From NCBI GenBank assembly GCA_947303335.1, contig CAMYYB010000014.1, forward strand, positions 1-48,037: a DNA stretch of 48,037 nucleotides, in the 5' to 3' direction. The notes under the pieces were generated by a model. That model was not told the origin of the DNA. It worked only from the letters and a program-made list of their open reading frames with translations, and did no database searches. Source of the stretch: an uncultured Bacteroidales bacterium (GTDB lineage: Bacteria; Bacteroidota; Bacteroidia; Bacteroidales; F082). Shown piece by piece: positions 17,384 to 25,857 of this stretch. The translations under genes were made by a program, and so were the position numbers. Position 1 is the stretch's first letter. Each line of letters opens with the position of its first letter.

Positions 17384-17479
17384 CGATTTTCATAGGTTTT
17401 CTGTCATTCAAATTCGCTGCGAAGATAGGGGAAATTTGCCAAAAGTGTCCACAACTCGAAATTTTGTTGAGTTATGGAC
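17384..17479. repeat. 96-bp direct repeat, copy B (displaced xth 5' end)
   Basis: Same as copy A with three mismatches. It still carries the xth -7 box (17420-17427) and the codons ATGAAAATCG, but then reads into unrelated sequence and a stop within ten codons. The palindrome at 17440-17486 is intact here and cut in copy A, so this side looks like the original promoter. Confidence 0.95.
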
Positions 17480-17486
17480 ACTTTTG
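17440..17486. promoter_or_regulatory. 18-bp inverted repeat upstream of the displaced xth promoter
   Basis: The arms CAAAAGTGTCCACAACTC (17440-17457) and GAGTTATGGACACTTTTG (17469-17486) pair with one mismatch around an 11-bp centre. The inner arm touches the -33 region of the promoter in copy B. The shape fits an operator for a dimeric repressor or a terminator-like hairpin. Confidence 0.7.
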
Positions 17487-17531
17487 AGTGTTATTGTCGA
17501 AATAAATCATCTATGGCAACCATAAACAAAG

Positions 17532-17623
17532 CGGCTGCCACGGTGCTTCGGCAGGCTCAGCAACCTTGTGACAGCCCTACACCACCCCACCTGAGCTGTG
17601 GGGCTGTCGTACCACGGCAGCCG
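17532..17623. other. Nested GC-rich hairpin downstream of the SIR2 gene
   Basis: CGGCTGCC (17532-17539) pairs with GGCAGCCG (17616-17623). After two mismatches GGT/ACC pairs as well. An inner GACAGCCC/GGGCTGTC stem (17570-17577, 17601-17608) sits inside. It lies 47 bp past the SIR2 stop codon, in an otherwise gene-free stretch (17487-17669). It may be a terminator without T-run, a small RNA or a dispersed repeat. Confidence 0.6.
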
Positions 17624-17669
17624 AATTATTCATTCGCGCATTGGAAATGGTGATATTCATGCAATTGTA

Positions 17670-18692
17670 TTAATTCCATAAATCTTCATAAATCACTTTA
17701 TAACTATCAACAGGCAACATCTCGAAACCGACTTTCTCAAGAAACACTTTCTTACCATAAAAGCCTGCATTTCCTTCTTCTTTCTTCGGATAAACATACC
17801 AGCCTTTATGACTGCGTTCATTGAACAACGCATAGTATTTTGCCCTTTGAATCAACAGCCATCTTAAGAAGGTTTCATTTTCTTCAAGTTGTAAACCAAA
17901 CACAAACAGAGATTTATTAAACAGAATATGAAGCCAGGTCCTATATCCTTTCCAATTATTAGTGTTCTTTCCTTCAAAGGTATCTGTTTCAAACATCTTT
18001 TCATTATGGATTAATCCCCAAGCCTTTTTTGCAATTCTTATGTAATCACTTAAACCCAAACAAAGACTTTGGGGTTTTGTGGCTATTCCTTGCAAATGCC
18101 AAATTCCAAAATCATTACAAGGATTGTACAAATAATCGTCGCCATAGTAATATGACCAGGGATACACCTCAGAACCTTTTCCTCTTCCAAAGACTTGGTA
18201 TTTCATTTCATATGGGAAAAGATCATCCATTTTTTTGCTTATGGACAAATCAAAGTTAGTGGTTAGAATAGGGGCATTTCTTCTTCGAATTGACTGCAAC
18301 ATATTTGAAACCTTATCTTCAAGTTCCCAGTATTTTACTTCATTGCAAACTTTTTGTTTCAATTCATTCGCAAACAAAACGGAAAAACCATCTATTGACC
18401 TCTCTGTATTATTGCCTGGATTCTCTTGTTTTATCCTTTCTTTCAGATTATGGCTTTCCAAAGCATCAAAAATCTCAGTATAGGAAATCCCTTCTTTTAC
18501 ATTTTCACCTTTTTGATAGTCCTTGAAATCTATCCCACCAATCCTTTTTAATAACTCCTTCCAAGACAATGGTTTTTCACCATTCAAACGATTAATGCCC
18601 GCGTAATTATTTATGCCATTTCCAATCAAAAAGGCGATATCTCTTTGATTATTACTGATTATGTTTTTAATCTCCTCAATTGTTGGTTCCAT
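17670..18692 (-). CDS. SIR2-like domain protein (putative NAD-binding defence effector)
   Basis: A 340-residue protein with the SIR2-like pattern: FLIGNGINN (residues 21-29, nucleotide loop), SWKELL (43-48), ILTTNFDLS (142-150), the catalytic-type histidine in IWHLQG (H199) and a late LFVFGLQLEENETFLRWLL. No zinc-ribbon cysteines are seen, which separates it from protein deacetylases and fits the bacterial SIR2 group that destroys NAD+ in phage defence. It has no signal peptide. It follows the lipoprotein gene by 14 bp on the same strand, an odd partner for a cytoplasmic enzyme. The NADase role is inference from family. Confidence 0.75.
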   Translation of the reverse strand: MEPTIEEIKNIISNNQRDIAFLIGNGINNYAGINRLNGEKPLSWKELLKRIGGIDFKDYQKGENVKEGISYTEIFDALESHNLKERIKQENPGNNTERSIDGFSVLFANELKQKVCNEVKYWELEDKVSNMLQSIRRRNAPILTTNFDLSISKKMDDLFPYEMKYQVFGRGKGSEVYPWSYYYGDDYLYNPCNDFGIWHLQGIATKPQSLCLGLSDYIRIAKKAWGLIHNEKMFETDTFEGKNTNNWKGYRTWLHILFNKSLFVFGLQLEENETFLRWLLIQRAKYYALFNERSHKGWYVYPKKEEGNAGFYGKKVFLEKVGFEMLPVDSYKVIYEDLWN

Positions 18693-18706
18693 TTCTAAAT
18701 GTCTTT

Positions 18707-20326
18707 TTACGGATTATGATCTTTCACCAAACGCACAGAACTATTATTATATCGATAACTACCTTCAGGATGCAACGACCCTGAACTAAATGATAAAATG
18801 TATACTTTATCCATATCGGAGTCAAAAACGGAACTTGACCAATAATAACCGCCGGTTTGGAATAACAATCTCCAATGAGCACCATCTTGTTGAAAATACT
18901 GTTCCCAATACCATCTTCCTGCTGGTGGCAAAAAGATAACACCATTGGGCTCAAAAACATCTCTCCAATCATCAAATAATATACTATTGCTTTCGAAATC
19001 TCCTCCATTGGCATCGTTTAATTCATAAATGGTAGGATCCCAATTATCTGGCAATAGTATCGTTCCTGCCCTTCCATCCACTCTGCCTTGTACCCAACGA
19101 ATGCCTGATACAGTACTTCTTGTGTTAAGCAAATAGCCCCATTCCTCTATAGTTGGTGTACGCCAACCAGAGTTTTCTTGATTACCGCCATTGCTAATGG
19201 CATTATATCCCCAATCAGCCTGACCTGTTTGGTCAAAGAGGTTATTTTGCCTATCGCCATAAGCATAAAAGTTTTCATTAATATGTTCTCGACTCATAGG
19301 GTGGTAACTAATAGCACCATGATTATATCCACTCGTTCCCCAACAGAAAAGATCACCATAATAATATTGTTGGGAACTGCCATAGACATCCCATTGATTA
19401 TCTGCAAATTTCCAACATTGAGGATTCTCATTGCCATTATACTGCAAATTACCTTTAGAAAAATACACTTGGTCACCATTGGCATTGATTGTGAATAAAC
19501 CGTTTGTAGCACCTTCAGGATAATTCTTGGTGTTGACAGTCAAGTCAATCCCTTCTACATGATACCCATTGTTTGTGATAGCAGGAATCGCTGGGCGTAT
19601 TCCCAAATAATCACCATATTTTGAATGAACAGTTCCTTCCTCACCTTCTTCCAAAGCCGCCTGCGGCAACAGAATTACCCATCTCTCAAAACTCTCCTCA
19701 TTTCCAGCACACAGCACAATATCCCCGTCACCATCCATACTGGGCGTTACTGTATTTTGAGTGAAATCCACCGTCACTTTGTTTTTCATTCCTGTAATGC
19801 AAATTGGTGAGTTTGAAGGTGTAGTCACATTGAACTTCACCAAAGCGCATTTATTCAATAAATGTGCAGTGTAAGTGTACGCACTCGAACTGTAGTTTTC
19901 ATTAGATGGTGCATACGAAATCACAGGCAAATGCTCTGTTTGATTACTGATAACCACAGAACAAGTTTCGGTTGTGCCAGTGTCAAGTGTTTCGTTTGGG
20001 GTTACATTTCCGAGGAAATAGAAATGTAAGGGTTGTCCTTCTGTTGGATTTGTGATGTTGCCCACAAAATGGTGGTCACCGTCATGCGTTAGCACACCGA
20101 CATACTTGCCTCCGCTGCCAACATAGATTTTGTCGCCTTCTTCAAAATTCACCGTACCTAATGCTGGATTCACTATGACCCTTGAGCCATCATCATTGCC
20201 CACTTTAAGCATGATGGTAACGGTTTCTCCCGTATTATCAGAATCGACCATGCTTTCGTTCTTTTTGCATTGCGTCATGGCCATTATCAAAGCCAATGCC
20301 ATAACAATTGTACTAGTTTTCTTCAT
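18707..20326 (-). CDS. Fimbrillin-like lipoprotein with FISUMP-like C-terminus
   Basis: A 539-residue lipoprotein (MKKTSTIVMALALIMAMTQ, lipobox Cys20). Residues about 30-270 resemble fimbrillin/Mfa-type surface subunits (VNFEEGDKIYVG, YTAHLLNKCALVKFNV, WVILLPQAA). The C-terminal half has the pattern of Fibrobacter-succinogenes-major-paralogous-like domains: FSKGNLQY, WRTPTIEEWGYLL, YYWSSS and the terminal NNSSVRLVKD. Such proteins are surface exposed in Bacteroidales. The role is unknown. It starts 2 bp after the 111-residue gene, forming an operon with it and the SIR2 gene. Confidence 0.8.
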   Translation of the reverse strand: MKKTSTIVMALALIMAMTQCKKNESMVDSDNTGETVTIMLKVGNDDGSRVIVNPALGTVNFEEGDKIYVGSGGKYVGVLTHDGDHHFVGNITNPTEGQPLHFYFLGNVTPNETLDTGTTETCSVVISNQTEHLPVISYAPSNENYSSSAYTYTAHLLNKCALVKFNVTTPSNSPICITGMKNKVTVDFTQNTVTPSMDGDGDIVLCAGNEESFERWVILLPQAALEEGEEGTVHSKYGDYLGIRPAIPAITNNGYHVEGIDLTVNTKNYPEGATNGLFTINANGDQVYFSKGNLQYNGNENPQCWKFADNQWDVYGSSQQYYYGDLFCWGTSGYNHGAISYHPMSREHINENFYAYGDRQNNLFDQTGQADWGYNAISNGGNQENSGWRTPTIEEWGYLLNTRSTVSGIRWVQGRVDGRAGTILLPDNWDPTIYELNDANGGDFESNSILFDDWRDVFEPNGVIFLPPAGRWYWEQYFQQDGAHWRLLFQTGGYYWSSSVFDSDMDKVYILSFSSGSLHPEGSYRYNNSSVRLVKDHNP

Positions 20327-20328
20327 TT

Positions 20329-20664
20329 TTAAACCGTATTTTTTGATTTATTATTCTTTATCTTTGTTATTGCATATCCTACACTTGCCGTAAGCAAAAT
20401 CAGCAGTCCACTACCAAGCGGTACTCCAAAAGTTTGATTAGTAATATTGTCACCTTCCACATAATGACCAAAAGGCTGGTTAGTAACATTATCGCCATCA
20501 ACATAATGACCGAAATGTTGATTGGTCAGGGTAACTACTTGGTCTGATTCCCTTGTGGGACCGCGTTGGAACAAACCACCTTGGGCCGTTGCTGCCATCG
20601 GAATAGACAATGCCATTACCATTGCCAACATTTTCAGTTTCTTCTTTGTCTTATTGTTTCGCAT
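20329..20664 (-). CDS. Small repeat protein with signal peptide and C-terminal membrane anchor
   Basis: A 111-residue protein with a signal peptide (KMLAMVMALSIPMAATAQ), three copies of a TNQ.FGHYV.GDN-like repeat (about 47-80) and a C-terminal hydrophobic helix starting PLGSGLLILL and ending in lysines. The layout of signal, short repeat, anchor and basic tail looks like a surface-displayed peptide. The PLGSG helix recurs in small Bacteroidales proteins of unknown role. It is the first gene of the operon, about 300 bp after a promoter at 20964. Confidence 0.7.
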   Translation of the reverse strand: MRNNKTKKKLKMLAMVMALSIPMAATAQGGLFQRGPTRESDQVVTLTNQHFGHYVDGDNVTNQPFGHYVEGDNITNQTFGVPLGSGLLILLTASVGYAITKIKNNKSKNTV

Positions 20665-20963
20665 GATTTGAAACCGTTTTTACCCATTGGCTCAATTGGG
20701 CAGTTATGAAAAAGACTACAGAGCGGAGCCTCCCAAACATATCCTTATTTCTGATGATTGGGTCTGGACTCCCATAAGAAGGAAAATAAGAACTAAGGAA
20801 TTGCTCCGCTGTTTATGCTGTGTTTGATAGACGCAACATAACAGCGAAAGCAACCTCTTCTCTTTACCTCCTTCTTTGGCGAATTGTCCAGATTCATCAT
20901 CAAGGAACAAAGCGAAGAATGCGCTTTCTCTGGCCACTCTGATTTCTCCCAGAATGGCAGGGG

Positions 20964-20971
20964 CAAAAATA
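20964..20971 (-). promoter_or_regulatory. -7 box (TATTTTTG) for the small-repeat-protein operon
   Basis: The minus strand reads TATTTTTG, with a TTG about 19 bp upstream. The leader to the first gene is about 295 nt. I see no convincing gene in 20665-20963: a 73-codon frame there has no domain or good start. Confidence 0.5.
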
Positions 20972-21017
20972 GGGAAAATTGCTATTGCAAGGCCGTTTTG
21001 GGGAGAAAAATCATATA

Positions 21018-21686
21018 TTTCTCTCTGTATTTTTTACTGTAGCAACTGTAGCAACTGTAGCAGTCGCCATTTGGATTGATATTATATTGAATGTAATTAT
21101 TTGTAACACATATTGTTAGCTTCCTTTCTTTTGCCCTTTCAGGGCGAAAAACAAAACCACGACTGTTACCCAGGGCGTTGCCCTGAGATAGTAGTTTATG
21201 GCCTTTCAGGCCGTTCTGCCGATATCGCCAAATCATTTTGACTAATGACTAAAATGACTAAAATGACCGAGCCTGTACTGATGATACCCTCTGTTCCCCC
21301 TCTGTTCTCCTTCTGTTTTCTCCCTGCTTTCTCCCTGCCCACAGAGAGGAATCAGAAAGGTATCACGAAGGTACCACAAAGTTACCAGATAGAGGCTATA
21401 GGCTTGCTATAGCCTTACTATAGCGTTGGTATAGCGTTGCTATCGTTTTTTATACTTTAACGGATTGTGAATGAGCGTGTTATGGAGGAAAATCAGCAAG
21501 CAAGTCTATCTGCATATTGTATCACTCAGAGAAACAGATAGTTACAAAGATTCTCCTGCCTCATTCGGGCTTTAGGCTTGCGGTTGTAAAGATAAACAAA
21601 ATAGCTGGATTTGGCAAGTTTTTTCCTGTTTTTTTTGCAGTTGCTACAGTTGCTACAGTTGCTACAGTTAAAATCACAGAGAGAAA
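21018..21686. mobile_element. Gene-free block bounded by 45-bp inverted repeats (MITE-like)
   Basis: The left arm 21018-21062 and right arm 21642-21686 are reverse complements with three mismatches. Each holds about three tandem GTTGCTACA units plus a CAGAGAGAAA end. The 579 bp between contain a CAGGGC/GCCCTG hairpin (21171-21185), short ATGACTAAA repeats (21245-21267) and an 11-bp periodic array (21359-21445). I find no credible coding frame. It could be a non-autonomous transposon or the remains of a larger island. No clear target duplication is visible. Confidence 0.6.
21359..21445. repeat. 11-bp periodic degenerate array
   Basis: Eight consecutive 11-bp units, from GGTATCACGAA and GGTACCACAAA to CTTACTATAGC and GTTGGTATAGC. 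The last five share a CTATAG core. The period is close to one helical turn and is not a multiple of three, so it is not coding. It resembles iterons in layout only. Confidence 0.7.
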
Positions 21687-21707
21687 GGGGCATGAGGGCG
21701 ACAGACC

Positions 21708-23972
21708 TCAGCGCGAAGTCACCTTATACCGCGTGACTATACCTTCTTTCCAAGTGCATTCCACCACCTTATTACCTCGGGCACAGAGCCCTTTGAAACG
21801 ACCGCTTTTCCATGCGGTTGGCAAAGCAGGAAGCAATTCGATTTCTCCATCATGGCTTTGCAGCAGCATTTCAGCGATGCCAGCCGTGCCGCCAAAGTTA
21901 CCGTCAATCTGGAAAGGCGGATGGGCGCAGAAGAGGTTGGGATAAGTGCCTGCATGATGACGACCTGCGCTGTCGATAGCGGGCTGTAACAGGTTCTTCA
22001 ACAGCAAATAAGCGTGGTCGCCGTCACCGAGACGCGCCCAAAAGCAAATCTTCCAAGCCCGCGACCAGCCCGTACCCTCATCACCTCTCCGTCGCAAGGT
22101 CTCTCGGCATGCGTCTAATAGAGAAGAATCCAAGGAGGTTATGTCTGGATTGCTTTGCTTCGTGCCTCGCAATGACGGTTCCTCGCAATGACGGAACAAC
22201 ATCGTGCCGGGATAAAGCCCAAAGAGATGCGACACATGACGATGATGCGGCTCCACCTCTTTATAATCTTTCAGCCACTCTTGCAGATAGCCCTCTTTAC
22301 TCACCTGCATGGGCGGGAATTGGGATTTTGCTTCACGGAGACTATCGGCAAAGGTATTATCTATATTAAGCAAAGTGGCAGACTGACAAACTGCATCATA
22401 CAACTCGCTGACAATCTGTACATCCATCGTGCTGCCCATACAGACGCTGACAGCGGTACTGTCGTTGAGCCAGAAAGCGTTCTCAGGTGAAGTGGTGGGA
22501 GCCGTTACCAACCATCCGTGTTCTGGTTCCTCAATCATCGCGTCGAGGAAAAACTGCGCCGCTCCCCTCATCAAGGGATAAGCCTCTTTCAGGAACCCCT
22601 TGTCTTGGGTAAACTGGTAATGCTGCCAAGCATGAAGGGCTAACCAAGCTCCGCCTGTATTGGTAGCACCCCATGAGGGATGCTCGCCCGGTGCCGTGAA
22701 GCCCCAAGGATTGCTGACCACATGTGCCGTCCAGCCTCGTGCACCATAAAAGTCTCGGGCCGTCTTCCGTCCCGAGGGCATCAGCCTTTCGGCATAGTGA
22801 ATCAGCGGCAGATGCAGCTCGCTGAGGTTGCACACCTCGCAGGGCCAGTGGTTCATCTCCACATTAATATTAAGGTGATAGTCGCCGTTCCAAGGGGTTT
22901 GTATCGTATTGGCCCACAGCCCTTGCAGGTTGGGAGGCAGCAAATCCTCGCGAGTCGAGCTAATCAACAAGTAACGTCCGTAGTGGAAATAACAGGTCGG
23001 CAGCCAAGGGTCGTCGTTCTCCAAGAAGTCGCGCCAATGTTCGTTCAGGGTAAGGTCTTGATGCACTTTGGGTTCGCCGATTTGTAATTCCACGCGGTCA
23101 AATAGTTCGTGATAGGATTTCAGATGGTCGCTTTTTAGCTTCTCAAAACCTTTTTCGATGGCCTTTTGCAGGTGCTCATTAACATACGCCTCTGGATTGT
23201 CGCACAGAAAATCGGTGGCGGCACAGAAGTAAACGACTGATTCATTTTTTCCGGTAACCGATTGTGCTTTAGCATAATATCGCATCCCTTCAACACCCTC
23301 TACATGACTATCCAACTGACCACATAAAACAAGACCGTCAGTATCCTCGAAAACTTCGGCTTTTTCTTGTCTCGATAATCCAAGTGCATAAGAGGCGGGG
23401 CCTTTCAGACGTAACGCCACTACATCATCGCATCGGGAAACAAAAGCCTCGCGCTCATAACGTTGACCACCTTTTTCGAAGGAAACTTTGTGGATAGCAT
23501 CGTTAAGACAAAGCATCCGTTGATAGTTTGTTACGGAGTCGTTATCAGGATATTGGAAGTCGATAGTCATGTTTCCCAAAGTCTGGTAGCAGCCGAAAGG
23601 CACCTTAGCCCCTTGCCCGTGACCTGAGCCCGCTCCTCCACAGACGAAAGTCTCATACATCAGGTTCTGCGCTTCATCATTCTTACCCTCCTTCAGCAGT
23701 CTCTGTATCTCAGGCAGCGACTGTAAAGCCAATGGGTTGCTGTCGTCTGAAGGTCCACCAGACCATAGGGTAATGTCGTTCAGCACAATCGTCTCCTCCT
23801 CCACTCCCCCGTCAGGCATTATCCCCAGATGTCCGTTACCCAAAGGGAAGCACTCCTCCCAGATTAGGGCGGGACAATCCATCATCAGGTTCCAATCCTC
23901 GTCCTGCGGTGTTTCGCGACAAGCGGCGATGGATAGAAGCATTAGCAGTATTATTGGAAAGCTTGTCTTCAT
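21708..23972 (-). CDS. GH95 family alpha-L-fucosidase lipoprotein
   Basis: A 754-residue exported glycoside hydrolase with signal [18 protein letters not shown] (lipobox LSIAAC). Family motifs run through it: [21 protein letters not shown], the catalytic asparagine motif [17 protein letters not shown] with the probable general acid, [14 protein letters not shown] and [17 protein letters not shown]95 enzymes release alpha-1,2-linked fucose from host glycans or galactose from plant xyloglucan. A 19-residue insert after PGTMLF (about residues 594-612) is encoded by a dispersed DNA repeat. The ATG at 23972 gives the clean signal peptide; a TTG at 23996 would overlap the CPBP stop. It is last in a three-gene run. 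Confidence 0.92.
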   Translation of the reverse strand: MKTSFPIILLMLLSIAACRETPQDEDWNLMMDCPALIWEECFPLGNGHLGIMPDGGVEEETIVLNDITLWSGGPSDDSNPLALQSLPEIQRLLKEGKNDEAQNLMYETFVCGGAGSGHGQGAKVPFGCYQTLGNMTIDFQYPDNDSVTNYQRMLCLNDAIHKVSFEKGGQRYEREAFVSRCDDVVALRLKGPASYALGLSRQEKAEVFEDTDGLVLCGQLDSHVEGVEGMRYYAKAQSVTGKNESVVYFCAATDFLCDNPEAYVNEHLQKAIEKGFEKLKSDHLKSYHELFDRVELQIGEPKVHQDLTLNEHWRDFLENDDPWLPTCYFHYGRYLLISSTREDLLPPNLQGLWANTIQTPWNGDYHLNINVEMNHWPCEVCNLSELHLPLIHYAERLMPSGRKTARDFYGARGWTAHVVSNPWGFTAPGEHPSWGATNTGGAWLALHAWQHYQFTQDKGFLKEAYPLMRGAAQFFLDAMIEEPEHGWLVTAPTTSPENAFWLNDSTAVSVCMGSTMDVQIVSELYDAVCQSATLLNIDNTFADSLREAKSQFPPMQVSKEGYLQEWLKDYKEVEPHHRHVSHLFGLYPGTMLFRHCEEPSLRGTKQSNPDITSLDSSLLDACRETLRRRGDEGTGWSRAWKICFWARLGDGDHAYLLLKNLLQPAIDSAGRHHAGTYPNLFCAHPPFQIDGNFGGTAGIAEMLLQSHDGEIELLPALPTAWKSGRFKGLCARGNKVVECTWKEGIVTRYKVTSR
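22137..22193. repeat. Dispersed palindromic repeat inserted in frame in GH95 gene
   Basis: The minus strand contains CGTCATTGCGAGG twice, followed by ACGAAGCAAAGCAATCC, a sequence pattern known as a dispersed repeat in many bacteria. It encodes [18 protein letters not shown] in the GH95 frame without a stop, between two conserved motifs. Confidence 0.8.
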
Positions 23973-23992
23973 TAGGGACTTGGGGGGTATCG

Positions 23993-24898
23993 TCAACTGT
24001 CAATGGAATAGCCTGTTGCTTTCTGTTTGCGCACAAAGCAGTACCAAAACAGCACCAACGCGGCTATCGTACATAATACGGTTGGCAACCAATGCACCAT
24101 CCAAGGCTCTTCCAACTTAGCCAATGGAGTACGGTTGCGTATCGCCACATAAGTACTAATTGTAGCCACAGCGTTGTTCAGGAAATGGAGCATCACGTTG
24201 GGTACCAGCGAACGTGAGTACAAGAACACATAACCCAACACAAGACCCATCACGAAACGGACGAGGAAACCACTCATATCCATATGCATTAAACTGAAAA
24301 CGAATGCCGTAACCACCACCGCAACATGGTCGTTTTTGAACCATTTGCCAAGTAGCTGCTGCAAACCTACGCGGAAAAAGAGCTCCTCGCAGATAGCAGG
24401 AATCACAGCCATTACCAATACCATGATCAGTAGTCCAACAGAACCGGCACTGGCCGCTTTCCTAACAATTCCCATAACCGTGTGATAATACTCATCTGAC
24501 ATCATGGAGAACATTTTACCGACATTCCAGTGGTTGTTCCAAAAGCCGATCCAGTCAATCAAGGGAGACAACAAAGCGTAGATTACTACACTCGCCAAAG
24601 CCAGCAACCACTTGTGACTACCAAAGTCGAAACGGTAAAAATCACGTTTGTTGTCGCGGTAGAAAACGTTTGCTACAATTATAACGGGCACTAAAAACAA
24701 CAAAAAACTTTGCGAAACAGTGCTTGCCATTAATAATCCCGGGTTGTCACCTAAAAGGGTGGTTTGTACAGGGTTAACATCACCCTTATTTAACACCACA
24801 GTGAGGATAACAACAAGCAATACCAATGGGAATAGCATACCTATGTGAGAACCTATCAGTACCAAAAGTTGCTTGAAAGGATGTGCGTTTTTATTCAT
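23993..24898 (-). CDS. CPBP family intramembrane metalloprotease
   Basis: A 301-residue protein with about eight membrane segments. The CPBP (Rce1-like) motifs are present: [13 protein letters not shown] (motif 1, EExxxR), FSLMHMD (motif 2, FxxxH) and HFLNNAVA (motif 3, HxxxN). These form the metal site of intramembrane proteases; in bacteria, members serve in bacteriocin immunity or peptide processing. Substrate unknown. The stop is 20 bp before the GH95 ATG, and the start is 33 bp after the stop of the upstream lipoprotein gene, so the three are likely cotranscribed. Confidence 0.9.
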   Translation of the reverse strand: MNKNAHPFKQLLVLIGSHIGMLFPLVLLVVILTVVLNKGDVNPVQTTLLGDNPGLLMASTVSQSFLLFLVPVIIVANVFYRDNKRDFYRFDFGSHKWLLALASVVIYALLSPLIDWIGFWNNHWNVGKMFSMMSDEYYHTVMGIVRKAASAGSVGLLIMVLVMAVIPAICEELFFRVGLQQLLGKWFKNDHVAVVVTAFVFSLMHMDMSGFLVRFVMGLVLGYVFLYSRSLVPNVMLHFLNNAVATISTYVAIRNRTPLAKLEEPWMVHWLPTVLCTIAALVLFWYCFVRKQKATGYSIDS

Positions 24899-24931
24899 AT
24901 TAATCCAGTGTATTGTTAGTTGAATACCAAA

Positions 24932-25723
24932 TTATTGTTTCTCGCTAATCGTCAGCACTACCATATCGCGATTAGCAGGCACAAGAGTCATCCCGAAACG
25001 TGTCAGCAATTCCTGCTGTATCTCTTCAAAGCTAAGTTGGGCAGTAGCAAAGTCCTCACTGACATTCAGCCAATCTCCAGAATGCAACCAAGGGTCCAAA
25101 AGTACCGGAAGATGCCAGTAATAGCGCAAAGCGCTCATCACGGACGCCAAACATTGTGGACGCATACCGTCAACTTCATCCACATGATCCACATATAACC
25201 AACTGTCATCGGTTCGCCAAATATTACTATTACCGACTCGATTCTTAATAAGGGAAGCATCAATAGATGCCTTTTGGTATAATTCCTTGTCTTCCACCAC
25301 CAACCTATAAGCAGGCTTTACAGCAGTGTCGCACTGCAAGCCGCCATAACGTACCATATCGCGGAACAACACACGGTAATCGGGAAACACCACCTGATCA
25401 TACTTGACTGAGTAGGTGTAAATATCTTTACCTGGTGTGAAGTCGTAAGCGGTGTCACCACAAGCGATACCGTCAGTATACATAGCACCGATAAGCATTT
25501 CTTGCGCCAACATGGTTCGCGTGTTTGAGCGGTGGACAAACTCCTTTACTGGCCAATTGCGATAGAAGTGTTGCTCTGCGCTCCTGTTTTTGTACCTGAT
25601 TAGTGACGCCTCATAGCTTGTCTGCGGTCTGTCGCCATCACCGCGATAAACGATTTTATTGTCGGAACATGCCGCCAACGTCAAAGCGAAGGCCATCACA
25701 ATAAGAATAGGACGGTGTTTCAT
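24932..25723 (-). CDS. Lipoprotein of unknown function
   Basis: A 263-residue lipoprotein (MKHRPILIVMAFALTLAAC, Cys19). I do not recognise a family. Visible features are a tyrosine-rich N-terminal part, a central DIYTYSVKYDQVVFPDY strand region and a C-terminal LSFEEIQQELLTRFGMTLVPANRDMVVLTI segment that looks like a small alpha-beta module. It is the first gene of the run leading to CPBP and GH95. A -7 box (TAACTTTG, minus strand, 25752-25759) lies 29 bp upstream, next to the divergent TlpA promoter. Confidence 0.75.
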   Translation of the reverse strand: MKHRPILIVMAFALTLAACSDNKIVYRGDGDRPQTSYEASLIRYKNRSAEQHFYRNWPVKEFVHRSNTRTMLAQEMLIGAMYTDGIACGDTAYDFTPGKDIYTYSVKYDQVVFPDYRVLFRDMVRYGGLQCDTAVKPAYRLVVEDKELYQKASIDASLIKNRVGNSNIWRTDDSWLYVDHVDEVDGMRPQCLASVMSALRYYWHLPVLLDPWLHSGDWLNVSEDFATAQLSFEEIQQELLTRFGMTLVPANRDMVVLTISEKQ

Positions 25724-25811
25724 AGGCTTTTCCCATTAATTACTTGCGCCGCAAAGTTAACAAAAAAACTATACCATAAGAAGTTTTGTCCACAAATTCA
25801 GAAACTTTGTG

Positions 25812-25819
25812 TAATTTTG
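25812..25819 (+). promoter_or_regulatory. -7 box (TAATTTTG) for the TlpA-like pair
   Basis: TAATTTTG 38 bp before the first TlpA start codon. A TTTG about 23 bp upstream may be the -33 element. It is divergent from the minus-strand box at 25752-25759. Confidence 0.55.
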
Positions 25820-25857
25820 CAGCCATGAACTAAACAAACAAGAATAACTGATTTACA

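Noticed and set aside
20982..21236. 84-residue minus-strand frame with YSCYSCYS repeats
   Set aside because: The repeats are the 9-bp GTTGCTACA DNA repeat read in frame, and the rest covers a hairpin-rich noncoding repeat. No ribosome site or domain.
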